The notes under the pieces are model-generated. The model saw nothing but the letters and a program-made list of their open reading frames with translations, had not been told where the DNA came from and did not search any database. From Kutzneria sp. 744 (GTDB taxonomy: Bacteria > Actinomycetota > Actinomycetes > Mycobacteriales > Pseudonocardiaceae), in NCBI RefSeq assembly GCF_000568255.1, contig NZ_KK037166.1:1446363-1490318 (forward strand): a DNA stretch of 43,956 nt, in the 5' to 3' direction. A program made the position numbers and the translations under genes. Positions within the stretch are counted from its first letter, which is position 1, and every line of letters starts with the position of its first letter. Positions 7,987 through 16,397 of this stretch are shown here, in pieces.

Positions 7987-8415
7987 ATGTCACGAGCGGC
8001 GAACCCGCGGGCGGCGGAGCAGCTGTCGCAGGCGGTGTGGGACGTGCTGGCCCAGCAGGGGCTGGAGCACCTCACCATCCGCGCGGTGGCGGCGGCCGCC
8101 GGGTGTACGACCGGGCTCGTCATGCACCGGTTCCCCAATCGGCGGGCGCTGCTCCGGCACGCCCGGGAGCTGCTGCACTCGCGCACTCTGGAACGCGTCG
8201 AGGCGCTGGAGGCGGCAGCCGCCGGTCCTCGGGAGGCGCTGCGGGCCGTGCTCGCTCAGGGGCTGGCCACGACCGAGATGCACAGGTTGCAATACGGTAT
8301 TAAGCCCTCACTAGTGATCGACGACTGTGTGGTGAATCTCGAAGGTCTGGCTAATCTCCGATATGATCCGGTGGGCGTAACCTCCGTCAATATTACTTTA
8401 GCAAAGCGCCGGTGA
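7987..8415 (+). CDS. TetR-family regulator, cut off after about 98 codons by anomalous DNA
   Basis: The start ATG at 7987 follows GGAAGGGCGGCC. Residues 1-50 form a normal TetR DNA-binding domain (AVWDVLAQQGLEHLTIRAVAAAAGCTTGLVMHRFPNRRALLRHA), and residues to about 98 are an ordinary high-GC continuation. From base 8281 the sequence becomes AT-rich, and the remaining in-frame codons to 8415 look like chance reading with no helix pattern. The ligand-binding domain, usually another 90-100 residues, is absent, and its 3' part is not found on the far side of the anomalous block. The true gene thus ends unseen. Intact, it would repress itself and the GNAT gene through the palindrome upstream. Confidence 0.75.
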   Translation: MSRAANPRAAEQLSQAVWDVLAQQGLEHLTIRAVAAAAGCTTGLVMHRFPNRRALLRHARELLHSRTLERVEALEAAAAGPREALRAVLAQGLATTEMHRLQYGIKPSLVIDDCVVNLEGLANLRYDPVGVTSVNITLAKRR

Positions 8416-8780
8416 AATCATACGTCAGATTGATTACAGGGCACTACTTTAGTCCTGCCGAACATACAATGGATTTTCTTATCTAGGGTAATACAACCAG
8501 ATACGAACCTACGGAGATAATCTTGTTAAAGCTGGCGGGTGTAACCTCATCTACGTAGTCGCGCTAGGGACATGCATAGTTTGAAATCGGGATACGATAG
8601 AGTTAAATAGGTCATGAGTTACTTCCGCAGTAAGAAGATGGCGTCCCGAACACAAGCGTGATGCCGCAGCGAGAAAGCGGGTGTTGGCACTCACGGATGG
8701 AATTCTTTACCGATGTGAAGCTTGCCACCGTCGGATCTGGATAATGACGATAATGCAGGCACTGATGCTATTAAATGAAC
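8281..8780. other. About 500 bp of compositionally anomalous, featureless DNA
   Basis: By hand count 198 of 420 bases in 8341-8760 are G or C (47%), against about 70% or more on both sides. The change is abrupt at both edges. I found no credible ORF, tRNA, strong hairpin or inverted or direct terminal repeat, and codon-position GC periodicity is absent. The four bases occur almost evenly. The block cuts the TetR gene, and the sequence after it does not resume that gene. It is either foreign DNA or filler between two joined contigs. Confidence 0.7.
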
Positions 8781-8829
8781 ATCACCGGCGGCCGATCGGG
8801 GGACCGCCGGCAGGCCGCTCGCGCCGGCC

Positions 8830-10407
8830 TCAGGCCGGCAGGGTCCAGATCTGGTTGAGCTGGTTGTTGCCGCAGGCGTACAGGCCCAGCGCCGTCCCGT
8901 TGTCGCTGCCGCCGCCCGTGACGTCCAGGCACAGGTTCTGGTTGACCAGGTTGCCGTTCAGCTTGTACGACCACTGCTGGCCCGCGCTGCCGTCGCAGGT
9001 GGACAGCACGGCCTTGTTCCCGCTGCTGGTCAGGCACTTGCCCAGCGACTGCACGGTTCCGCCGGCGACCTGCCAGCGCTGGTTGGCGTTTCCGGTGCAG
9101 GGCCACAGGATCACCGGATTGCCGTCGGCGGTGCCGCTGTTGCTGTCGTCCACGCACTTGCCGCTGGTGGCGGAGATCTGGCCGATCGGCGCCGGCTGGC
9201 CGCAGTCACTGCCCGGCGTCACACGGAAGATGGCGGTGCCATGGGCCGGAATCGTTGCGCTGACGGCGTTCGAGGTCTTGCCGGTCCACAGGTCCTTGGC
9301 CGTGAAGGAACAACTCGGCAGGCCGGCGGTGGTGCTGGTGGTGACCGAGGCCCCGCCGCGGTTGAGGATCGCCACCGCGCGGTCGCCGTTGGCCAGCGGC
9401 CGGTACAGGACGTCGGTGGTGCCGTTCTGGGCGTACACCGTGCCCTGCTTGCCCAGGCGGTCCTGATCCACGGCGATGATGTCCTTGTTGCCCAAGGTCT
9501 TCACCGAGTCCGCCGACAGCTTGGTCACGTCCGAGCTGAGGATCATCGGCGCGGCCATCATCGCCCACAGCGCGACCTGGCTGCGGGACTCGTCGGCGGT
9601 CATGCCGCCGTCGCCGGCGATGAGGAAGTCCGGGTCGTTCCAGTTGCCCGGGGCGGCATAGCGGCCGAGCGGGTTGTTGTAGCCGTAGTTGCCCAGCACG
9701 CTGCCCCAGCGGCTGTTGTCGGGTTTGTTCGCGTCGTACGTGGCGACGTCGTAGCCCTCACGCCAGAGCTGCCCGTACTGCTTGACCCAGCCCAGAATCG
9801 TGTACCAGTCCGGGGTTCCCTGGAAGTAGGCCGGGGCCGACTCGGAGAACACGATCTTGCGGCCGGTCTTGGCCAGCGCCGCCGCCTGGTCGGCGTAGGC
9901 GCCGCGGTAGGTCTGCTCCTCGGTCTGGCCGGCCACGCTCGGCAGGTTGCAACCGTCCAGCTTGAGGTAGTCCACGCCCCAGCTCGCGAACAGGTCGGCG
10001 TCCTGCTGGAAATGGTTCCAGCTGCCCGGATAGCCGCCGCAGGTGAGCGTGCCGGCGTCCTCGTAGATGCCGAAGCGGAGGCCCTTGTTGTGCAGGTACT
10101 TGCCCACGTAGGCCATGCCGTCCGGGAATCTCGCCGGATCGGCGACGAGGTCTCCCTTGCCGTCACGGGATTTCGACATCCAGCAGTCGTCGATGGTGAC
10201 GGTGTTGTAGCCCCTGGCCGCGAGGCCGGTGGAGACCAGGGCGTCGGCGTTGGACAGGATGGTCTGCTCGGTGAAGTCGCACTGGTAGTGCGCCCAGTCG
10301 TTCCAGCCCATCGGCGGCGTGTCGGCCAGGGTCGGGGCGGCAGCGGCGGTCACGGGGGTCAGCAGGGAGGCGGCCGTGACCGCCGCGAGCAGGAGAATGG
10401 ATCGCAC
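8830..10407 (-). CDS. Secreted GH27 alpha-galactosidase (or beta-L-arabinopyranosidase) with CBM13
   Basis: A 525-residue exported protein. The signal peptide occupies residues 1 to about 24 (ends TAAAAP). The GH27 TIM barrel begins PPMGWNDWAHYQCDF. The nucleophile is Asp151 in DYLKLDGCN, and the acid/base candidate is Asp220 in LWREGYDV, matching the family's WRxxxD. NWNDPDFL and the C-terminal beta domain follow (to about residue 400). From about residue 405 there is a ricin-B type CBM13 with repeated QxW motifs (NQRW, GQQWSY, NQIW). The enzyme would cleave alpha-galactosyl side chains. Streptomyces relatives with CBM13 include beta-L-arabinopyranosidases, so specificity is open. It starts 12 bases after the GH35 gene ends, so the two form an operon. 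Confidence 0.92.
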   Translation of the reverse strand: MRSILLLAAVTAASLLTPVTAAAAPTLADTPPMGWNDWAHYQCDFTEQTILSNADALVSTGLAARGYNTVTIDDCWMSKSRDGKGDLVADPARFPDGMAYVGKYLHNKGLRFGIYEDAGTLTCGGYPGSWNHFQQDADLFASWGVDYLKLDGCNLPSVAGQTEEQTYRGAYADQAAALAKTGRKIVFSESAPAYFQGTPDWYTILGWVKQYGQLWREGYDVATYDANKPDNSRWGSVLGNYGYNNPLGRYAAPGNWNDPDFLIAGDGGMTADESRSQVALWAMMAAPMILSSDVTKLSADSVKTLGNKDIIAVDQDRLGKQGTVYAQNGTTDVLYRPLANGDRAVAILNRGGASVTTSTTAGLPSCSFTAKDLWTGKTSNAVSATIPAHGTAIFRVTPGSDCGQPAPIGQISATSGKCVDDSNSGTADGNPVILWPCTGNANQRWQVAGGTVQSLGKCLTSSGNKAVLSTCDGSAGQQWSYKLNGNLVNQNLCLDVTGGGSDNGTALGLYACGNNQLNQIWTLPA

Positions 10408-10419
10408 GGCGGATGCCTT

Positions 10420-12276
10420 TCAGCTCAAGGTTCGCGCGAAGCTGATCGGTTGCGGGGTGGTCTGGTGCAGGTCGAACACGAGGATCTCGTTGCGCCCCGG
10501 CCGAAGCCACGGCGCGGGGCAGAACAGGCGGTGCTGCGGGCCGATCTCCCAGTACCGGCCCAGGTTGTGGCCGTTCACCCAGACCACTCCCTTGGTCCAG
10601 CGGGAAAGATCCAGGTAGGTGTCGCCGGTCCGGTCGAGCTGGAGGGCAGCCTTGAAGAACAGGCCGGGTCGCTGGGCGTCCTTGACGATCGGCTTGAGGG
10701 CGGCGGTGTTGTCCAACGGAAGCGGGAAGATCTGCCAGCCGGTGATCCTCTTCCCGTTGAGCGACACCGATTCCAGGATGCCCTTGCGGTCGACGATGGC
10801 CTGGCCGTAGTTGGTGCGCCCCATGCCCTCGACCAGGACGTCCAGCGTGCCGCCGGAGGTGGTCAGGGTCAGCGGCGCGTTGTTGTTGGTGACGTTGAGC
10901 TTCTTCGACTCGGCGTCGGGGATGAGCGTGCGGGACAGGCCGCCCTCGTAGTGCCCGTCGACGAAAACGGTGGCGTAGTCGTGCACCCAGCGGATGTCGA
11001 GGGCGCCGGTGTCGGCGATGGTGGTGCGGTACAAGGCGAAGCCGTAGCTCTGGCCGAGCATCTCGAACGGCTGCGGGTCGGCGCTGGCCACGGCATCGGG
11101 CAGGTTGTCCCACAGCGAGGCGAAGACGGTCGGCGTCACCGGAGCGGGCACGATCGTCGGCTTCGCATCGGGAATCGTCGGCAGCGGCAGGCCGTAACTG
11201 CCGATCAGGCTGCGGTACTTGTGGAACTCCGGGGTGGCCACGCCCTGCTCGGTGATCGGGGCGGCGTAGTCGTAGCTGGTGACGTCGGGCTGATAGGCGC
11301 CGGAGAGGTCGTTGGCGTTGGCGCCGGCGTAGAAGCCGAAGCTGGTGCCGCCGTGCACCATGTACAGGTTGAACGACAGGCCGCCGTCCATGAACGCCTT
11401 GAGGTCCGGGGAAATGTCGGTGGGGCCGGCGAAGTTCTTGTCGCCCCAGTGCGTCAGCCAGCCCGGGTACACCTCGCCGGCCATCGCCGGCACGGCCGGA
11501 TAGGCCTGGCGGGCGGCGGCGATCGAGGCCGCGTCCCCGCCGCTGAGCGCGATGGCCCCGCCGCTGACGTTGCTGTGGTTGTGTTCCAGCTGCCCCAGGC
11601 CGTCCTCGGTGTAGAAGGGCCCGTCGATCCCCTGCTCCAGCCACAGCTGGCGGAGCTGCTCCAGGTAGGCGGGGTCGCTGCCGTAGGAGCCGTACTCGTT
11701 CTCGATCTGCACCATCAGGACCGGACCGCCGTTGCCGATCATCAGCGGGCGGATCCGGGGCGCGAGCTGCGCGATGTAGCGGCGGACCGCCGCCAGGTAG
11801 CGCTCGTCCTCGTGCACGCGCAGCTTGATGTCCTTATTGGCCAACAGATAGGGCGGAATGCCGCCGAGATCCCACTCGCCGCAGACGTACGGCCCCGGGC
11901 GCAGCAGCACCCACATGCCGGCGGCCTGGCAGAGCCGGATGAACGCCTCGATGTCGCGCTGCTCGCTGCGGAAGTCGAAGACGCCCGGGCGGGGCTCCAC
12001 GTAGTTCCACATCACGTAGATCGAGATCGTGTTGAGGCCCATCGCCTTGGCCATGAGGATGCGGTGGCGCCAGTGCTCGACCGGGATGCGCGCCGGGTGC
12101 ATCTCGCCGCTGCGGATCTGGAACCGCTGGCAGTCGAGCAGGAAGCCGCCGCCGTCCGGGGCGAACGCGAAGCGATGGCCGCACCGTCTCTGTTCCCGGG
12201 CCGGCGGACCGGGGGCCACCGCGGCGAGCGGGGCCAGTCCGCTCATGGCCAGGAACCATCGCCGGCCCATCTCCAT
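10420..12276 (-). CDS. Exported GH35 beta-galactosidase
   Basis: A 618-residue protein. The start ATG at 12276 follows GGGAAGG at good spacing; earlier in-frame codons lack an RBS. The N-terminus GRRWFLAMSGLAPLAAVAP has a twin-arginine motif, suggesting Tat export. GH35 landmarks are SGEMHPARIP, NTISIYVMWNYVEP and RPGPYVCGEWDLGGIP. The acid/base is Glu194 in QIENEYGSYG and the nucleophile is Glu268 in AGEVYPGWL. A beta-sandwich region with VVWVNGHNLGRYWEIGP closes the protein. The family removes terminal beta-galactose from galactans or glycans. It leads the operon with the GH27-CBM13 enzyme, so the substrate probably carries both beta- and alpha-galactose (or arabinopyranose). Confidence 0.92.
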   Translation of the reverse strand: MEMGRRWFLAMSGLAPLAAVAPGPPAREQRRCGHRFAFAPDGGGFLLDCQRFQIRSGEMHPARIPVEHWRHRILMAKAMGLNTISIYVMWNYVEPRPGVFDFRSEQRDIEAFIRLCQAAGMWVLLRPGPYVCGEWDLGGIPPYLLANKDIKLRVHEDERYLAAVRRYIAQLAPRIRPLMIGNGGPVLMVQIENEYGSYGSDPAYLEQLRQLWLEQGIDGPFYTEDGLGQLEHNHSNVSGGAIALSGGDAASIAAARQAYPAVPAMAGEVYPGWLTHWGDKNFAGPTDISPDLKAFMDGGLSFNLYMVHGGTSFGFYAGANANDLSGAYQPDVTSYDYAAPITEQGVATPEFHKYRSLIGSYGLPLPTIPDAKPTIVPAPVTPTVFASLWDNLPDAVASADPQPFEMLGQSYGFALYRTTIADTGALDIRWVHDYATVFVDGHYEGGLSRTLIPDAESKKLNVTNNNAPLTLTTSGGTLDVLVEGMGRTNYGQAIVDRKGILESVSLNGKRITGWQIFPLPLDNTAALKPIVKDAQRPGLFFKAALQLDRTGDTYLDLSRWTKGVVWVNGHNLGRYWEIGPQHRLFCPAPWLRPGRNEILVFDLHQTTPQPISFARTLS

Positions 12277-12383
12277 GGCTGTGCCTTCCCGCCGACGTCG
12301 TCGTCGGGAACGGACACTACGGGTGCGCACTACTGCTCGTCCATGCTCCTAAAGTAGGTAAATCAAGCAGTTTCGCGCAGTGA

Positions 12384-12545
12384 TCAGCTCGCTCTGGTCG
12401 CGCCCACGATGACTCCGTCCACGCGGGCCAGCCAGCTGCCGCAGAGACAGCGCAGGTACTCCACGCCTTGTCGGCCCGGGTGTCGGGCCTGCGGCGGCAG
12501 CTCCACCACCGGCCATGAGCAGCGCGGACAGGTCTCGTCGGTCAT
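12384..12545 (-). CDS. Small zinc-ribbon-like protein
   Basis: A 53-residue protein from ATG 12545 (MTDETCPRCSWPVVELPP). A CPRC knuckle at residues 6-9 and a CLC pair about 30 residues on (YLRCLCGSWL) form a likely zinc ribbon. Many actinomycetes carry such unassigned short proteins. It is divergent from the CGNR gene, with only 25 bases between starts, so they share a promoter region. The longer reading from 12581 would run through that promoter and is less likely. Confidence 0.55.
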   Translation of the reverse strand: MTDETCPRCSWPVVELPPQARHPGRQGVEYLRCLCGSWLARVDGVIVGATRAS

Positions 12546-12558
12546 GGTCCCAGCGTGC

Positions 12559-12564
12559 TGTAAT
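12559..12564 (+). promoter_or_regulatory. -10 box for leaderless CGNR gene
   Basis: TGTAAT ends six bases before the GTG at 12571. No RBS precedes that GTG. Confidence 0.45.
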
Positions 12565-12570
12565 GCTTCA

Positions 12571-13086
12571 GTGCACTTCAACCCTTACGGCGGACCCGGC
12601 GCCCAGGCGGCCGCCGCGCTCGTGAACCTCCAGGACATGCCGCCCGAGGTCGTGCTGGCCACGCTCCGCGACCACGGCATGGCCGTCACCGCCGTGAGCC
12701 CGTCCGACGCGTCGGCGATCGCCGCTTGGCGGTTACGGCTGCGCGAGGTCTTCGCCACGTCCGATGTGGACGCCCGGGTCGAGCTACTCAACCGCCTGCT
12801 GGCCGACTCCGCTAGCGCCCCCTACATCTCCCGCCACGACGGCCGGCCGCCCCACCTGCACTACCACGTCTCCGGCGGGTCCATTGTGGACCGTGTGCGC
12901 GCCTACACCGCCGGCGGTCTCGCCCATCTCGTGTGCGAGGACCCGGCCCGCGCCGGCAGCTGCGACCGCCTCGGCTGCGACACGGTTTTTGTCGACACCT
13001 CACGCAACGGCCGCCGCCGCTTCTGCTCCACCCGCTGCGCGACCCGGGTCTACGTCGCCGACCACCGCCAGCGCCAGACGGGTTGA
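12571..13086 (+). CDS. CGNR zinc-finger (ABATE-type) putative regulator
   Basis: A 171-residue protein from GTG 12571 (VHFNPYGGPGAQAAAALVNL). The N-terminal domain of about 120 residues is of the stress-induced ABATE type that precedes CGNR fingers. The C-terminal finger reads CDRLGCDTVFVDTSRNGRRRF, then CSTRC. The four cysteines are present, while the name-giving CGNR is CATR here. These proteins are presumed transcription factors; no target is known. The IS630 element inserted 12 bases after its stop without damaging it. Confidence 0.8.
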   Translation: MHFNPYGGPGAQAAAALVNLQDMPPEVVLATLRDHGMAVTAVSPSDASAIAAWRLRLREVFATSDVDARVELLNRLLADSASAPYISRHDGRPPHLHYHVSGGSIVDRVRAYTAGGLAHLVCEDPARAGSCDRLGCDTVFVDTSRNGRRRFCSTRCATRVYVADHRQRQTG

Positions 13087-13095
13087 CCCAAGGAC

Positions 13096-13648
13096 CTAGT
13101 GTCCTGCGCCAGGAATTCGGTCAAGATATGAGGCGAGGCGGTCGAGGATCTCGTCAGCGTCCTTGGTCCACACGAACGGCCTGGGATCGGCGTTCCACGT
13201 CGTGATCCAGTCGCGGATGTCGTTTTCCAGTGCACGTAAGGACTTGTGCGCAGCTCGACGCAGGCGTTTGTCGGTCAGCAAGCCGAACCATCGCTCCACC
13301 TGGTTGAGCCAGGAGGAGTAGGTCGGGGTGAAGTGCATGTGGAAGCGGGGGTGCGCGGCCAGCCACTTGTTGATCGTGGGGTGTTTGTGGGTGGTGTAGT
13401 TGTCGCAGATTAGGTGCACGTCAAGGTCGGCGGGCACCTGCTTGTCCAGTGTGGTGAGGAACTTCTTGAACTCCACCGCGCGGTGACGGCGGTGGATGGA
13501 GCCGATCACCTCGCCGCTGGCCACGTCGAGCGCGGCGAACAGGGTGGTGATGCCGTGCCGGATGTAGTCATGGGTACGGCGCTGCGGCAGGCCGGGCATC
13601 ATCGGCAGCATCGGCGCGGACCGGTCCAGCGCCTGGATCTGCGACTTC
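13096..13648 (-). pseudogene. IS630 transposase, C-terminal part (after intron insertion)
   Basis: This piece begins inside the codon run for KSQIQALDRSAPMLPMMPG and carries the second and third acidic residues of the DDE triad: Asp in HLICDNYTTHK and Glu in SSWLNQVERWFG. Joined to 15816-16354 without the intron it gives one 364-codon frame (363 residues). The stop TAG is built from the target-site TA plus the neighbouring flank base, so its presence depends on where the element landed. Split as it is, no active transposase can be made from this copy unless the intron is lost from DNA. Confidence 0.92.
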
Positions 13649-14262
13649 GTGCGCCACGAGGCGCTGCACTATCGGGTGGAGGTGAGAGACCTCCGCCGTC
13701 GTCCTGTCGCAGCAGGTCGATGAAGCTGAGGGCAGCCTGATCCGGGAGGCGCCGGGGAGGGTGGGAGCAGCCCTGACAACGAGGAGACGGGCCGGCACTG
13801 CCAGACGGCTCGGGCTCACCTAGCGAGACGGAAAGGTGTACGTGAGGAACCAGCGGTTAAAGCCTCTCAAGAGATACACCGGCTCCAACCTGGCGGATGC
13901 GGGCCGGAGCGCGACGCACACCTGTCTTGACCGGATGTCCGGGACAGGGCGGGTGACTTTCGGGCCGGGTGAAGACGCCGGCAGGGAGGCCGCGAGGAAA
14001 GGCTGCGGCGTACTCGTGGCGATGTCGCAGGGGCAAAGCTGGGCACCGACCCCGTCGACCGGTGTGTGGTGAACGTGGGAAGCGTCCCGGGCTGGTCCCG
14101 CGTGCTGGCCGTCCAGGTCGGGTGCGGGCAGGCTCGTCGTCGGCTGAGCGGGCCGGGGCGTGGCGGAGCCGTCGTAGTAGTCCGAGGTCGGGAAAGCCGG
14201 CCACATGGCGAAGGGCGGCAGCGAGTCCGCGGCGATGGGAACGGAAGGGCAGGAGATCACCG

Positions 14263-15696
14263 GTGAATACGGGTGTGCTGTGGCCGACGGTCGAGGAGGC
14301 CGAGGCGCGGGTACTGCGGATCCAGACCAAGCTGCATCAGTGGGCGATCGATGGTCCTGGTCGCCGGTTCGACGACGTGTTCAATTTGGTGTGTGACCCG
14401 GCTGTTCTCGTTGTGGCGTGGACGCGGGTCAGGGGCAACAAGGGTAAGCGGTCGGCGGGGGTGGATGGTGTCCGTCCGGACGCCGTGTTCGCCGCCGAGG
14501 AGTGGTTCCTGCCCACCTTGAGGCGAGATCTCAGGGAGCGGCGGTTCGACCCGATGCCCGTGCGGGAGCGGATGATCCCCAAGCCGGGCAGCGCGAATCT
14601 GCGTCGCTTGGGTATCCCGACCGCGCGGGACCGCACCGTGCAGGCGGCTCTGAAGCTGGTACTGGAGCCGATCTTCGAGGCGGACTTCCAACCGTGTTCC
14701 TACGGTTTCCGTCCTCGGCGCCGGGCCCAGGATGCGATCGCGGAGATCCACCAGTTCACGTCCCGCTCGTATGAGTGGGTCCTGGAAGGGGACATCGAGG
14801 CGTGCTTCGACATGATCGACCACCCGGCCCTGATGGACCGGGTGCGTGGTCGGGTCGGGGACAAACGTGTTCTGGCTCTGGTGAAGGCGTTCCTGCATGC
14901 GGGCGTCCTCAGCGAGGACGGCGTGGTCAGGAACACCAGTACCGGCACACCCCAAGGCGGGATCCTGTCTCCGTTGCTGGCCAACATCGCCCTGTCAGTC
15001 CTGGACGAGCATTTCGCCCGGGCATGGGCGGCCAGCGGCACCTCGTATCGGCGGTTCGTGGCGCGCCGCAAGGGGTCGGCCACCTATCGGATCGTTCGCT
15101 ACGCGGACGATTTCGTGGTTCTGGTGTCCGGGTCGAAGCGGCATGCCGAAGACCTCCGGGAGGTGGTGGCCGGACTGTTGGCCCCGATGGGCCTGCGGTT
15201 GTCGGCAGCCAAGACGAGGGTCTGTCACATCGATGAGGGCTTCGACTTCCTCGGGTTCCGCATCCAGCGGAAACGGAAGCGGGGCACGGACAAGCGCGTG
15301 GTCTACACCTACCCGTCGAAGAAGGCGCTGGCCTCGATCGTCGGGCGGGTCCGCGCGCTGACCCGCAGGTCGTCGCATCCAACACTTGCCGCCCTGCTGC
15401 GCCAACTCAACTTGGTGCTGCGGGGTTGGTGCGTCTACTTCCGTCATGGTGTGTCGAAGGCGACCTTCCACTACCTCGATGATTACGCCTGGCATCGGGT
15501 AGTGCGGTGGATTCGTAAGCGGCACAACAAAACGAAGTGGGCCGTCCTCATGCGCCGTTACCTTCCGGGGTGGCGACCGACGGAGGACGAGGTGACGTTG
15601 TTCCAGCCCCAGACGGTGACGGTCAGCCGTTACCGATACCGGGCGGCCAACATCCCTACACCCTGGGCAGTCATAACGCCAGAACCAGCAAAGTGA
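14263..15696 (+). CDS. ltrA: Group II intron reverse transcriptase/maturase
   Basis: A 477-residue protein from GTG 14263, preceded by AGGAG. RT blocks are in order: NKGKRSAGVDGVRPD, RRLGIPTARDRTVQAALK, FQPCSYGFRP, EGDIEACFDMIDH, NTSTGTPQGGILSPLLANIA, IVRYADDFVVLV (catalytic YADD) and FDFLGFRIQRKRK. The group II maturase domain X follows, with LNLVLRGWCVYFRHG and a basic helix near HRVVRWIRKRHNKTKW. The C-terminus ends PTPWAVITPEPAK without the CxxC/HNH endonuclease. Mobility is therefore probably endonuclease-independent, using nicked or replicating DNA. The protein should bind its own intron RNA, aid splicing and reverse-transcribe it. Confidence 0.95.
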   Translation: MNTGVLWPTVEEAEARVLRIQTKLHQWAIDGPGRRFDDVFNLVCDPAVLVVAWTRVRGNKGKRSAGVDGVRPDAVFAAEEWFLPTLRRDLRERRFDPMPVRERMIPKPGSANLRRLGIPTARDRTVQAALKLVLEPIFEADFQPCSYGFRPRRRAQDAIAEIHQFTSRSYEWVLEGDIEACFDMIDHPALMDRVRGRVGDKRVLALVKAFLHAGVLSEDGVVRNTSTGTPQGGILSPLLANIALSVLDEHFARAWAASGTSYRRFVARRKGSATYRIVRYADDFVVLVSGSKRHAEDLREVVAGLLAPMGLRLSAAKTRVCHIDEGFDFLGFRIQRKRKRGTDKRVVYTYPSKKALASIVGRVRALTRRSSHPTLAALLRQLNLVLRGWCVYFRHGVSKATFHYLDDYAWHRVVRWIRKRHNKTKWAVLMRRYLPGWRPTEDEVTLFQPQTVTVSRYRYRAANIPTPWAVITPEPAK

Positions 15697-15718
15697 TCCG
15701 CTGACACGGGCTCGTGGA

Positions 15719-15752
15719 GAGCCGGATGCTCAGGAATGGGCACGTCCGGTTC
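15719..15752 (+). ncRNA. Group II intron domain V
   Basis: A 34-base hairpin. GAGCCGGATG on the 5' side pairs with the closing GTCCGGTTC, an internal GAATG loop region sits at the top, and the AGC triad lies at the 5' side. This is the catalytic core of the ribozyme and sits 63 bases before the intron end, as expected. Confidence 0.88.
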
Positions 15753-15815
15753 GGCGGGCGGGCCGGGGAAACGTAACGTTCGTAAGGACGTCAACGCGCC
15801 CCGGTCCGACCCAAC

Positions 15816-16354
15816 TCGTCGACGCAGAGGACCAGCGCCTTGTCGGGCGGATTCAGGTAGAGCCCGACGACGTCGCGGACCTTGTCGACGAACTGCGGAT
15901 CGTTGCTGAGTTTGAAGGTGTCGACCTGGTGGGGCTTGAGGTTGAACGCCTTCCAGATCCGTCCGACCGTCGACTTGGACAATCCGCTCTCGGCCGCCAT
16001 CGAGGTCCGCGACCAGTGCGTGGCATCGGCCGGGGTCCGTTCCAGCGTGGCCACCACCAGTTCCTCGACCTGCTCGTCGGTGATCTTGCGCGGGGCGCCC
16101 GGACGTGGCTCGTCCACCAAGCCCTCCAGGCGCCTGTCCAGGAACCGTCGTCGCCACTTGCCCACCGTCTGCGGCCAGATCCCCAACTCGGCGGCGACGT
16201 CCTGATTGGATCCGCCGGCCGCGCACCCGAGCACGATTCGGCATCGCTGTGCCAATGCCTGCGACGACTTCGCCCGCCGCGCCCACCGTTGAAGCGTCTC
16301 GCGTTCCTCGTCGGTTAACACCACAGCGGCCACCGGCCGGCCTCTACCTGCCAT
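15816..16354 (-). pseudogene. IS630 transposase, N-terminal part
   Basis: From ATG 16354 (MAGRGRPVAAVVLTDEERETL). Two helix-turn-helix regions are visible: RCRIVLGCAAGGSNQDVAAELG with TVGKWRRRFL, and later HWSRTSMAAESGLSKSTVGRIW. The fragment ends at LVLCVDE, which holds the first Asp of the DDE triad. Beyond that codon the reading enters intron sequence and stops shortly after. A TAGGAT box six bases before the ATG suggests a leaderless transcript. The missing remainder is at 13096-13648. Confidence 0.92.
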
Positions 16355-16397
16355 CCGTCAATCCTACAATTAATCAACGAACTTTAGGCGCAGGACA

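Larger units (their letters stand above)
13649..15815 (+). mobile_element. Group II intron, antisense within the IS630 transposase
   Basis: The 5' end GTGCGCC fits the GUGYG consensus. The 3' end is ...CCCAAC, and joining 13648 to 15816 restores the transposase codons VDE-KSQ exactly. Domain V lies at 15719-15752, with the catalytic AGC and a terminal stem. Domain VI follows, with GGGCCGGGG pairing CCCCGGTCC around 15760-15810. The intron-encoded protein occupies domain IV (14263-15696); 13649-14262 is the structured 5' RNA (domains I-III) with no gene. The intron lies opposite to transposase transcription, so it cannot be spliced from transposase mRNA. Confidence 0.93.

Noticed and set aside
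8281-8780. tRNA, retron, CRISPR or structured RNA in the low-GC block
   Set aside because: No cloverleaf, repeated unit, long stem or reverse-transcriptase-linked structure could be found by eye.
8681-9466. Plus-strand ORF starting inside the anomalous block
   Set aside because: It runs antisense over the CBM13 and GH27 coding region and has no recognisable domain.
9241-12357. A 1,038-codon plus-strand open frame opposite GH35 and GH27
   Set aside because: Its translation is rich in Arg/Gly/Val low-complexity shadow sequence; the minus strand carries full glycosidase motifs across the same bases.
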